Notes under the pieces: model-generated | Databases searched by the model: none | What the model saw: the letters and a program-made list of their open reading frames with translations, nothing else | Told to the model about the DNA's origin: nothing | Shown: positions 27,253 to 34,494 of the stretch, piece after piece | Layout: the number at the start of each line of letters is the position of its first letter | Position numbering within the stretch: the stretch's first letter is position 1 | Assembly (NCBI GenBank): GCA_017468465.1 | Contig: JAFUIN010000005.1 | Coordinates: 1-43,450, forward strand | DNA: 43,450 nt | Direction: 5' to 3' | Origin: Clostridia bacterium | GTDB lineage: Bacteria > Bacillota > Clostridia > UMGS1840 | Program-made: the position numbers and the translations under genes

Positions 27253-27900
27253 ATGACAAAAAAAGAACTGTTTTTCAAATTAAAAGAAAAATTGGATACT
27301 CTTTACGAAAATCCCCATTGCACCCTGGATTATACCACGCCTTTCGAACTTCTTGTGGCAACCATTTTGTCTGCCCAGTGTACTGATGCAAGAGTGAATA
27401 TCGTCACAAAAACCATTTTCCCAAAATATAACACCCCCGAAGCCTTTGCCTCCCTTTCGGAAAACGAAATTTCAAAATTGATTCAATCTACAGGATTTTA
27501 CCGAAATAAAGCCAAAAACATCCGGAACTGTGCAATCACCTTGGTGAACGAATATAACAGCATTGTGCCGGATACCATGGAAGAACTGACAAAGCTTGCA
27601 GGGGTAGGCAGAAAAACTGCCGGTGTTATATTGGGCGAAATTTATAAAAAACCGGCAATCGTCATTGATACCCATGCGAAACGTCTTGCCAACCGTATGG
27701 GCTTAACCAAACAAACCGATCCGGTAAAAATTGAGCTGGAGCTGGCAAAATTCATCCCTCCGGAGTTTCAGTTTGACTTCTGTCATCGGTTGGTGGCACA
27801 TGGCAGAGCAGTCTGCAAAGCCCAAAAGCCTGCCTGTGAAACCTGCATTTTGAAAGAAACCTGTAAACACGGCATCAAAACCTTACAAAAAGCAAAATAA
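27253..27900 (+). CDS. nth: Endonuclease III, DNA glycosylase/AP lyase
   Basis: Nth removes oxidised pyrimidines from DNA and cuts the AP site. The 215-residue protein has the helix-hairpin-helix LAGVGRKTAGVIL with catalytic Lys121, Asp139 in IDTHAKRLANRMG and the [4Fe-4S] cluster C188-x6-C195-x2-C198-x5-C204. Its ribosome site overlaps the recF stop, so the two repair genes are coupled. It ends the plus-strand operon; I see no clear hairpin before the tRNA promoter 26 nt downstream. Confidence 0.97.
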   Translation: MTKKELFFKLKEKLDTLYENPHCTLDYTTPFELLVATILSAQCTDARVNIVTKTIFPKYNTPEAFASLSENEISKLIQSTGFYRNKAKNIRNCAITLVNEYNSIVPDTMEELTKLAGVGRKTAGVILGEIYKKPAIVIDTHAKRLANRMGLTKQTDPVKIELELAKFIPPEFQFDFCHRLVAHGRAVCKAQKPACETCILKETCKHGIKTLQKAK

Positions 27901-27925
27901 CCACCCCATTTTTTTGAAAAAATAC

Positions 27926-27954
27926 TTGACAACCCCAAAAAAGTATGATAGAAT
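27926..27954 (+). promoter_or_regulatory. Strong promoter of the tRNA-Leu unit
   Basis: TTGACA (27926-27931) and TAGAAT (27949-27954) are spaced by 17 nt. Transcription would start near 27961 and run through the tRNA-like sequence and the intact tRNA-Leu to the terminator at 28261. Confidence 0.88.
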
Positions 27955-27960
27955 ATAAAA

Positions 27961-27991
27961 GCTGTTTGAACAAGCTTGCTTGAAAAACAGC
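27961..27991 (+). other. Hairpin at the start of the tRNA transcript
   Basis: GCTGTTT (27961-27967) pairs with AAACAGC (27985-27991), with inner CAAGC/GCTTG pairing. It would be the first structure in the transcript and may mark a processed leader. No known riboswitch is recognised. Confidence 0.5.
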
Positions 27992-28003
27992 GTTATATAG
28001 TGT

Positions 28004-28095
28004 GCGGATATGGCGGAATCGGCAGACGCGCTAGCTTCTGCTCGCGTCACATCGGTGAAAAGTTGTTGAATTCGGTTTAAACGTTTTCATATTTG
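28004..28095 (+). pseudogene. Degenerate tRNA-Leu-like sequence
   Basis: The first 35 bases copy a tRNA-Leu 5' half: acceptor strand GCGGATA, the D-arm GCGGAATCGGCAGACGC and the start of the anticodon arm CTAGCTTC. From the anticodon on the match fails. The 3' strand of the anticodon stem is absent, TCAC-ATCG-GTGA could be a relic variable arm, and no TATCCGC acceptor strand or CCA follows. GACGCG...CGCGTC forms a competing hairpin. The 3' limit is approximate. It is probably a non-functional relic or the scar of a recombination event in the anticodon loop. Confidence 0.6.
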
Positions 28096-28167
28096 AGGAT
28101 TAAGCGGTTTTGCTCCTCCTCGGGGTTACCTCTCCCGTGTAAAAATTATGAGGTTATAATTTAATAT

Positions 28168-28254
28168 GCAGGTATGGCGGAATTGGCAGACGCGCATGGT
28201 TCAGGTCCATGTGAAAGCAATTTCATGCAGGTTCAAGTCCTGTTACCTGCACCA
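28168..28254 (+). tRNA. tRNA-Leu (anticodon CAG)
   Basis: The 87-nt sequence folds as a class II tRNA: acceptor GCAGGTA/TACCTGC, D-arm with GGCAGAC, anticodon stem CATGG/CCATG with loop TTCAGGT (anticodon CAG, reads CUG), a variable arm, T-arm with GGTTCAAGTCC and an encoded ACCA end. It is transcribed from the promoter at 27926 and ends at the terminator at 28261. The mobile island begins immediately behind it. Confidence 0.97.
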
Positions 28255-28260
28255 TTTTCC

Positions 28261-28297
28261 AAGTGCTTACGAGATTTCTCCCGTAAGCACTTTTTCT
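28261..28297 (+). terminator. Terminator of the tRNA-Leu unit
   Basis: AAGTGCTTACG (28261-28271) and CGTAAGCACTT (28282-28292) form a perfect 11-bp stem followed by a T-rich tract. The recombinase stop codon of the island lies one base further, so this is the last clearly chromosomal feature before the island. Confidence 0.93.
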
Positions 28298-29962
28298 TTA
28301 ATTCTTCACTTCTTCGAGAGGTATCGGTTTGTAATCTCCGTTATGTGCAAGGGTTACATTTCCATCATCATCGAATATCTCTCCGTACTCGCCAAATGGT
28401 GCATTCATTACTATCACCAGGGCAAGCTCGTTGTTCTCCATATCGAGAACTATAATTTCTTTTACGAGAAGCCGTAGGTTTACATTGCTGATTGCACCTT
28501 CTGCTATGATTCCGTCAAGTATATCGATGCTTTCCTTGATTTCTTTTTTACGCTTTTTAACCGTCTGTTCCATATTCAGTATGTCTTGAATTTTCGTTTT
28601 AAGGTTTTCTATTTCAACCTTTCTTTTTTCAAGTATTCTGTCGTATGTAGCACGGTTTTGCATATCTCTGATTCTCTCTATCAGGATATTTTCTTGCTCA
28701 AGCTCAAGGTTTTCAATCATCGCTCGATAGTCCCTGATTTTCTTGTCGGTATTTCCTTTGTTCGATAACCACTTTTTAACCTCATCTTCAATGGCAAGCC
28801 AGTTGTCCTGTGCCTTTGATTTTAGTCTTGACAACTCTTTATACACAAGAGCATCCAAGTCCTTTTCCTGAACTCTGTGGGATGTGCAGTAGCCTTTGTA
28901 TCTGTGATAACCATTGCAGACATATTCTACTCTGTCAGGCTTGTCGCCCCATTTTCTTATCTTTGCGACAAAGGTGCATCCGCAGTCACCGCATTTTAGT
29001 AGCCCTGTGTACCTGTGATACGGATTTCCCGAGCTTGCACGGACATTGGTTTCTTTCTTACTTTCGATAAGATTTTGAACCTTATCCCATACTTCCTTGG
29101 GTATAATCACAGGGGCATAGTTTTCGTGCCTGAACTGTTCTTCCTTTGGCACTTTTCTTCGTATCTTTTTCGCCTTGTCTGTTTCTTCAATGTGACATAC
29201 AAGTGTGCCTGTGTAGAACTCATTTGCAAGGACCCGCTTTACTGCTGTCGGGTCCCATAAGTACCTGAATGTGATTGCCGGCTTGTTGTAGCCCTGATTT
29301 TTGTTATTATAAAGCTTTTGATAGTATGACGGTGATTTCTTGCCGTCTTTATTAAGCTTTTCTGCAATGGCTTTGAAACCGAAGCCGTCAAGGTACATTG
29401 TGTAGATTTCTCTTACGATTTCAGCAGGCTCGTCCATGATTACGATTTCGTCTTTGAGCTTGTCCTTGTAATATCCCATTGGAGGCATATTGCAAACACC
29501 CTTATCTTTCTGTTTTTGACGATAACCGTATCTTACTTTCTTGCTCACATCTCTGGCATACATATGGTTGATGAATTGATTCATGTCCATACGGAATTCA
29601 TCGTCCTCATTGAAGCTGTCTGTGTTGTCGGTTACACTTATAACCCTGATGTTGTGGCTTCTTAAGTATTCGATGAACATTGCTGTTTGAATCTTTTCTC
29701 TGCCGAGTCTTGATAAGTCTTTTACAAGTACGACATCCATTCTATGCTCCGCAGCGGCTTGATAAATTTCCTCGATTCCGTTTCTCTCGAAGGTCATTCC
29801 GCTTACATTGTCATCGAATGATTCTCCTGCGAACTGATACCCATTCTTTTCGATGTAGTCCATCAAAATTTGTCTTTGGTTTTTTAATGAATTCATTTCC
29901 TTGTCGTCATCTCTTGACAATCTGTAATAAATCCAAATTCTCCATGCTTGCATGATATTCAT
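28298..29962 (-). CDS. Large serine recombinase (site-specific integrase)
   Basis: The 554-residue protein has an N-terminal resolvase domain with the nucleophile Ser in YYRLSRDD (about residue 16) and VKDLSRLGRE, then a recombinase domain (about 170-300; MGYYKD, DPTAVKRVLANEFYTGTL), a zinc ribbon (CGDCG...C near 345-385) and a long coiled coil (about 400-500) as in integrases of clostridial integrative elements. Such enzymes join attP and attB by double-strand breaks. AAGGAAGGAG lies before the ATG. It sits at the island edge next to tRNA-Leu, its end one base from the tRNA terminator. It is intact, so the element could be mobile. Confidence 0.96.
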   Translation of the reverse strand: MNIMQAWRIWIYYRLSRDDDKEMNSLKNQRQILMDYIEKNGYQFAGESFDDNVSGMTFERNGIEEIYQAAAEHRMDVVLVKDLSRLGREKIQTAMFIEYLRSHNIRVISVTDNTDSFNEDDEFRMDMNQFINHMYARDVSKKVRYGYRQKQKDKGVCNMPPMGYYKDKLKDEIVIMDEPAEIVREIYTMYLDGFGFKAIAEKLNKDGKKSPSYYQKLYNNKNQGYNKPAITFRYLWDPTAVKRVLANEFYTGTLVCHIEETDKAKKIRRKVPKEEQFRHENYAPVIIPKEVWDKVQNLIESKKETNVRASSGNPYHRYTGLLKCGDCGCTFVAKIRKWGDKPDRVEYVCNGYHRYKGYCTSHRVQEKDLDALVYKELSRLKSKAQDNWLAIEDEVKKWLSNKGNTDKKIRDYRAMIENLELEQENILIERIRDMQNRATYDRILEKRKVEIENLKTKIQDILNMEQTVKKRKKEIKESIDILDGIIAEGAISNVNLRLLVKEIIVLDMENNELALVIVMNAPFGEYGEIFDDDGNVTLAHNGDYKPIPLEEVKN

Positions 29963-30017
29963 AATAATTCTCCTTCCTTAGCAACAAACAATACCACATA
30001 AGTTTTAATATATCCAG

Positions 30018-30215
30018 CTAAAAATCTAACGAAATTCCGCCGTCATTTTCTTGCATATCATCCTCGGGTTCATGAACTTCCGTTTCCGGTTGTTCAAGCC
30101 CCTGGCTTATGTAGTCTTTAACAACTGATTTGAGGAAATGATTGAATTCCTCGTTAGTTCCTGAATGGTAATAAATCACCTGAGTGATTTTAGGTTCATT
30201 GTTTTTTCTTGACAT
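30018..30215 (-). CDS. Small acidic protein upstream of the recombinase
   Basis: The 65-residue protein has a strong AGGAGG site 8 nt before its ATG and precedes the recombinase by 55 nt. Its N-terminal half is basic to neutral with a predicted helix (NEEFNHFLKSVVKDYISQGL); the tail is Glu/Asp-rich and disordered. I do not recognise a family. The position suggests a recombination accessory such as a directionality factor, but that is only positional inference. Confidence 0.75.
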   Translation of the reverse strand: MSRKNNEPKITQVIYYHSGTNEEFNHFLKSVVKDYISQGLEQPETEVHEPEDDMQENDGGISLDF

Positions 30216-30249
30216 AAAATTTCCTCCTAACTTATTAAAAATTTGAGTT

Positions 30250-30500
30250 GTAAAGCATCAGAACGGATTTTAGCTAATCCTCACAGGAATTCCACCTTCG
30301 CTCATTCTTATGACCGACCGTCCAATTCAGTGACGAGTTCAAGACGGGAGTATCATTATCGGCAATAATGGTCTTGGCACAACGGTTTGCTATTCCGCCT
30401 CGCTGCATGAAGTTTATCGCTCGCTTCCGTTTGGAAGGTTATGGCGTCTTTGCAGCCTTGCTCTCATTATTGCTTATGTATCCTGATTCTTAGTATTCAG
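30250..30500. other. GC-richer non-coding stretch with many short hairpins
   Basis: No open frame of note occurs here, and the sequence is clearly more GC-rich than the repeat array to its right. Visible pairings are GGATT/AATCC (30265-30280), CCGTC/GACGG (30318-30347), CATTAT/ATAATG with a CGGCA loop (30354-30370), CTTCC/GGAAG (30424-30437), and a long-range GCAATAATG/CATTATTGC (30362-30370 with 30465-30473). It could be a structured RNA on the minus strand, a transfer origin or a recombination control site; none is recognised. Confidence 0.45.
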
Positions 30501-30580
30501 TTGTGTTTTTATAAAAAGTCCTTCATCTTATGGAAGATAAAAGCTATTTCTATACCCCTGTTTTGAAATTTTTTCAAAAA

Positions 30581-31412
30581 CCCCTTCACTAATTATCATT
30601 TAAAACGCATTTCTACCAGTGTGTTTTGAAAAATTTCCCCTCTACTCTTATATACAGCAGACTTTTTATGTATTTTAGCAAATATTTTTTCTCTACTATT
30701 CTATATAGGGAGGTTTTTTCGATTTTTATGAACAAAATTTAAAATTTTTATAATTTCCCCTTCACTCTTATATAAGGCTGACTTTTTTCAATTTTTACAA
30801 CCAAAATTTTATATTTTTTTAAACTCCTCTCATATAAGGACAAAAAACATCAGTTTCTAAATCCTCAAGATGAAAATTTTACAAAATCATAATATTTATC
30901 CCTTCACTAATTATCCGTAAAAAGGTATTTCTACCACCCTGTTTTGAAAATTTATCCCTCTACTATTCTATATAGGGAGGTTTTTTTGATTTTGAGTAAC
31001 AAAATTTACAATTTGTTAATATTTCTTCTTTTACATAATGCGGAATTATAAGATTTTTACAAACTTATTGCGAAAAATTTATAAAAACCTTCTCACTAAT
31101 ATATAAAGCGAACTTTTTCTGATTTTCAGCAAATATTTTTTGAATTATCCCCCTATTAATATATAAAGCTGACTTTTTTGCGATTTGGAAACCATAATTT
31201 TCATTTTATAAAAGTCCTCTCATATATAAGCAGAAAAAATTGCATTTTCTAAACCCCCTAATTGAAGGTTTTACAAGATTGTAAAATAATTCTCTTCACA
31301 TATTGCCGTTTTGAACACGATTTTTAACCCCTATAAATCAAAAAACATCCCTCTATTAATATATAAGGCTGACTTTTTTGGAATTTCACCAAAAAATTTT
31401 AAAAAAATATTG
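30581..31412. repeat. Array of about 13 degenerate AT-rich direct repeats
   Basis: Unit starts that I can align are near 30581, 30637, 30691, 30757, 30823, 30899, 30955, 31023 (weak), 31088, 31149, 31214, 31291 and 31348; spacing is 54-77 bp. The best-kept core reads CCCTCTATTAATATATAAGG, then GCTGACTTTTTT. A 29-bp stretch at 30691-30719 recurs exactly at 30958-30986. Units at 30757, 30823, 30899 and 30955 correspond to those at 31149, 31214, 31291 and 31348, giving a higher-order period of about 392 bp. There is no gene. Iteron-like protein binding sites are one reading. Confidence 0.8.
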
Positions 31413-31429
31413 ATTTTCCTTTTTTGAGG

Positions 31430-31470
31430 GCATAAAAAAAGAGCAGGTGGGTAAATTACCCTACCTGCAG
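31430..31470 (-). terminator. Terminator after the secreted InlB-repeat-like gene
   Basis: GCAGGTGGGTAA and TTACCCTACCTGC (31443-31468) form a stem with a one-base bulge. On the minus strand it is followed by CTCTTTTTTT. It closes the transcript of the gene ending at 31527 before the repeat array. Confidence 0.87.
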
Positions 31471-31526
31471 TAGTTTTTCTCTGTAACGGGCTTTTACTGT
31501 CGTTACATTCGACTATAAATTTGATA

Positions 31527-32081
31527 TTATTCCATTGTGCCAACCATTTTATTTATATCTCCGTCTGAGTCTACGATGATGGTTTTGGTTTTACTTGGTG
31601 CCATATAGCCAAAGCCTTCGATGTAGGCTTTATTTTTCTCTTGTATTATTTCATTTCGCATTTTTGTTTCCTCATCTGTGAGGTAGCAAGTGTCTTTGCT
31701 CATGATTTCGTCATTTGGATTTATGGGTTCTTCCGGATTCTTTTCCCATTTCGCATATAGGACATCAGGCTTTGTGAATTTGAATGTTGTTACCTGATTC
31801 TGCTTTGTTCTGGGGTCTGTGAACCATCCTTTGAATGTATATCCGTATTTTGTCGGGGCATAACTTTCAAGGCTGATGCTCTCGCCATATCTTTTAGTTA
31901 TTGGTCTTATAAAGCTACCTCCATCCGATGCGAAGGTTAAGGTTACATTGCCTACGATTCCAAGTTCGTTGTCAAAGGTAACTCGATACTTACTGAGCCA
32001 CCAAGGTTGTGCAGTTGCCGATGCCGTTGATGATAGCAACATCGTTGTGGCAAGTGCCGTACATATTATTCTCTTTTTCAT
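31527..32081 (-). CDS. Secreted protein with an InlB/Flg_new-like domain
   Basis: From the ATG at 32081 (AAAGGAG upstream) it has 184 residues with a signal peptide (MKKRIICTALATTMLLSSTA, cleavage likely near ASATA-QP). The middle shows one bacterial repeat domain of the InlB/Flg_new kind: VTFASDGGSFIRPITKRYG, then YGYTFKGWFTDPRT and DVLYAKWEK. The C-terminal 60 residues are charged and unrecognised. A longer open frame starts at 32135 but includes the ribosome site. Similar proteins are carried by clostridial conjugative elements next to DUF6809 genes; the role is unknown. Confidence 0.75.
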   Translation of the reverse strand: MKKRIICTALATTMLLSSTASATAQPWWLSKYRVTFDNELGIVGNVTLTFASDGGSFIRPITKRYGESISLESYAPTKYGYTFKGWFTDPRTKQNQVTTFKFTKPDVLYAKWEKNPEEPINPNDEIMSKDTCYLTDEETKMRNEIIQEKNKAYIEGFGYMAPSKTKTIIVDSDGDINKMVGTME

Positions 32082-32131
32082 AAGTTCTGCTCCTTTCATT
32101 TTGGGTATAAAAATACCGACATACTCGAATT

Positions 32132-32416
32132 TCATTCATCGAATATGTCGGCATCGCTTTCGAAGCATTCTATAAAGAACCTTGCTCCTAATTTGAAGCC
32201 TTTTATAAAGGTTTGACATTCTGTAATTTGTATCATTTCGTCATAACAGGCTTTGACTTTATCAAACAACTCTTTTTCTTGCTCATTTAAATTCTTAAGC
32301 AATTCTTCTTCATTTTTGGTCAATAACCTGAATACCTTGTCAAACTTCCTTTGGCTTTGGAACGGTCTTTCCATTGGGTTAATATTCCCATACCAGAATT
32401 CTTCAAGCACTTTCAT
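32132..32416 (-). CDS. DUF6809-like small helical protein
   Basis: The 94-residue protein (MKVLEEFWYGNINPMERPF...ELLKNLNEQEKELFDKVKACYDEMIQ...FIKGFKLGARFFIECFE) matches the pattern I associate with DUF6809, a helical family found on clostridial mobile elements. AAGGAGG lies just before the ATG. It directly precedes the secreted protein gene, so the two are probably co-transcribed. No function is known. Confidence 0.7.
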   Translation of the reverse strand: MKVLEEFWYGNINPMERPFQSQRKFDKVFRLLTKNEEELLKNLNEQEKELFDKVKACYDEMIQITECQTFIKGFKLGARFFIECFESDADIFDE

Positions 32417-32521
32417 TTGATTTCACCTCCTTGCGACACAAACAGTACCACAAGAAAGTTCATAAGTCAACGAAGGAATTGAAAGAATTGGAATGATAAT
32501 ATTTTGTGAATTTACTATGTT

Positions 32522-33271
32522 CTATCCATTTTTACAGAATATTTTATTTGCATTCATTGATAGCAATAACATATCTGATATCGATACATTTTCTGTGTGT
32601 TTTCTAAGGAATTCTTTCATTTTATCAAACCAATTATTTTCCTTTGCGATGCTTTTATCGTCAATGTTGATTCCTTTATACTCGTAAGCAAGAATTTCTC
32701 CCATGAGATGCATAGTATAATAGATTTTCAAATGATAGTCTTCATGCCCGTTAAATAGCGTGTTAAAATCTTCGATTCTTTTCATACTATCATTGATATA
32801 CTGCTGAAAATACGGCTCGGGTAGCCTTTGAGCAAATTCCAACATATAGACATATCCTTTATATCTTGCGTGAAATTCTGTCCAATACCAAAAAGGAATA
32901 TTATGTAACATCTCATAAAAGTTATTTTCTTTTATAATTGGTAGATAATCATTAAAATCTTTGACATGTGTTAGTTCATGAACCAATGTTTCTATCCAAA
33001 GAAAGTTTTTTGTGAAATCATCATTCTTTATCAAAACTGTAGCTGTATTGTTTTTAAATAGAAGTGTATAACCGGTACACTCAAGTAATTGATTTTTATT
33101 AAAATGCTCTTCTGTAAATAGGGTTGGTTGTAGTTCTTTTACCTTTTGAAATATGTTATCAGTAAGAATAATATCATTCAACGGGAAATTAATACCAACC
33201 TTTTCCTTTTCAAAAAACAATTCAATTATTTTATTAAAGGTATTACTTGAACTTTCGTCTGTAATTTGCAT
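32522..33271 (-). CDS. HExxH-motif putative zinc metallopeptidase
   Basis: The 249-residue protein has LWIETLVHELTHVKDF with H98-E99-x-x-H102 and WTEFHARYKG at about 130-139, whose Glu132 could be the third zinc ligand, so a gluzincin-like or related fold is plausible. There is no signal peptide, so it should act in the cytosol. The start chosen (33271) has AAGGTGG 12 nt upstream; the open frame extends to 33361 but would overlap the previous gene by 56 nt. It is the last gene of the Type I restriction operon, 34 nt after the HEPN-like gene. Family not recognised; protease activity is inference. Confidence 0.7.
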   Translation of the reverse strand: MQITDESSSNTFNKIIELFFEKEKVGINFPLNDIILTDNIFQKVKELQPTLFTEEHFNKNQLLECTGYTLLFKNNTATVLIKNDDFTKNFLWIETLVHELTHVKDFNDYLPIIKENNFYEMLHNIPFWYWTEFHARYKGYVYMLEFAQRLPEPYFQQYINDSMKRIEDFNTLFNGHEDYHLKIYYTMHLMGEILAYEYKGINIDDKSIAKENNWFDKMKEFLRKHTENVSISDMLLLSMNANKIFCKNG

Positions 33272-33305
33272 TTGCTTTATTATCCACCTTACATAATTTT
33301 CAGAT

Positions 33306-34493
33306 TTAATCCTTTTCCATTTTTTCTTTAAGACATGCATCGCAGATACATGACTCTGCATTTTTCATTGGTCTATCACAGTCAGAACAAAAAGATATTT
33401 CATATCCCGAAAAATTGGAATCGCAGTGAAAACAATGGTATTTGTCCGTTTCACGGTCATATACTAATTGATTTTCATCACAATCCGGACAGTCATATAG
33501 TGGGAACTCACCTCCGTCTTTCACACATTCATACCCACTTATCCCAAGTTCTCTCTCAATAAATTCATCTGCTTTATCTCTATATTTGTAAAGCAAGTAC
33601 GAATCTTCTATAGGGCAAGCATCTTCATCATTGCCTGTCATCCTATTGTAATAGTGACAAAGGGCTATATGTAAGTCTTTGATATGTTCATATCCATCAT
33701 ATTCCTTAAAGGAAGATGTTTTAATTTTGCGTAGCCAATTAAGTTCAGTTTGAGTTAATGAATAAATATTTATAAACTCTTGTGTTATTTGATCGTCTGG
33801 ATCATAATAGCCTCTTATTTCAGGATCATAAAAATCCGAATTAGTTAATGTTTCAACATACAATTTAATTATTCCGTCTTTCAAGAGATCGAAAATCTGT
33901 TCAATTTTGCTATTGTACTGTTGAATTTCATCCAAAAACAAGTTATCAGAAGTAAGAAGTAATCGACCATTTGCATGAGCATAGATGTTTCTTGATTTAA
34001 CAAATTTTTTGAGTTCTCCCAAAATTGAATCGTTTAAACCTATCACGCGCAACAACATAAACACATCGCTTTCACCTATGATAGCAAAACTGCCAAAATA
34101 GAGTTCTCCTCTTTTGGTATTTTCTTCGCTGTAAAATTCACTTTTCCGCTCTTTAAGCAAATAATAAATAGCCTTGTCCATTTCTTCTTTGTGCAACATA
34201 TATATCTTGAGTAGCACAAAATATATAGAAGTCATAAAAAGCATATGATATTGCACATAGGCAAATTGGTATAGTCCGTTTCTATAGCTTGTTTCAAGTG
34301 CAAGATACAGGGCTTCAATATACTTCTTTTCACTTTCATCTTGAAATACTTGAGGTAAAAACTTGTTAATTTCGTGAATTTGTTCAGGAAGTTCATCTTT
34401 TATAGTATAATCCTTTAATGAACTCAATGGTAGATGCCCTACTTTTTCAAGCATCTTTGAAACATATTCCTTGCCAATTTCAATGTTGTTCAT
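33306..34493 (-). CDS. HEPN-like protein with C-terminal zinc knuckles
   Basis: The 395-residue protein is helical in its first 215 residues, with long hydrophobic helices (YHMLFMTSIYFVLLKIYML at 82-100) and KKFVKSRNIYAHANG, in which R168-N-I-Y-A-H173 fits the R-x4-H motif of HEPN ribonucleases. A middle helical part follows. The last 65 residues have Cys pairs 335/338, 354/357, 369/372 and 382(384)/387, two zinc-ribbon-like modules. The ATG at 34493 follows the hsdMS stop by one base, with GGGGGG upstream. No family name is recognised. An RNase role is inferred from the motif and the setting in a restriction operon; HEPN domains can also be non-catalytic. Confidence 0.7.
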   Translation of the reverse strand: MNNIEIGKEYVSKMLEKVGHLPLSSLKDYTIKDELPEQIHEINKFLPQVFQDESEKKYIEALYLALETSYRNGLYQFAYVQYHMLFMTSIYFVLLKIYMLHKEEMDKAIYYLLKERKSEFYSEENTKRGELYFGSFAIIGESDVFMLLRVIGLNDSILGELKKFVKSRNIYAHANGRLLLTSDNLFLDEIQQYNSKIEQIFDLLKDGIIKLYVETLTNSDFYDPEIRGYYDPDDQITQEFINIYSLTQTELNWLRKIKTSSFKEYDGYEHIKDLHIALCHYYNRMTGNDEDACPIEDSYLLYKYRDKADEFIERELGISGYECVKDGGEFPLYDCPDCDENQLVYDRETDKYHCFHCDSNFSGYEISFCSDCDRPMKNAESCICDACLKEKMEKD

Positions 34494-34494
34494 A

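Noticed and set aside
28004-28254. Group I intron inside a tRNA-Leu
   Set aside because: The space is far too short, no 3' half matching GCGGATA follows, and the second tRNA is complete by itself.
28166-28477. Plus-strand open frames covering the tRNA-Leu
   Set aside because: They are readings of the tRNA, its terminator and the antisense of the recombinase.
30581-31412. CRISPR array
   Set aside because: Units are degenerate and 54-77 bp apart with related, not unique, spacers, and no cas gene is present.
31331-31543. Open frame of 70 codons on the minus strand
   Set aside because: It runs through the terminator hairpin at 31443-31468 and into the last repeat unit, overlaps the end of the secreted protein gene and has no ribosome site.
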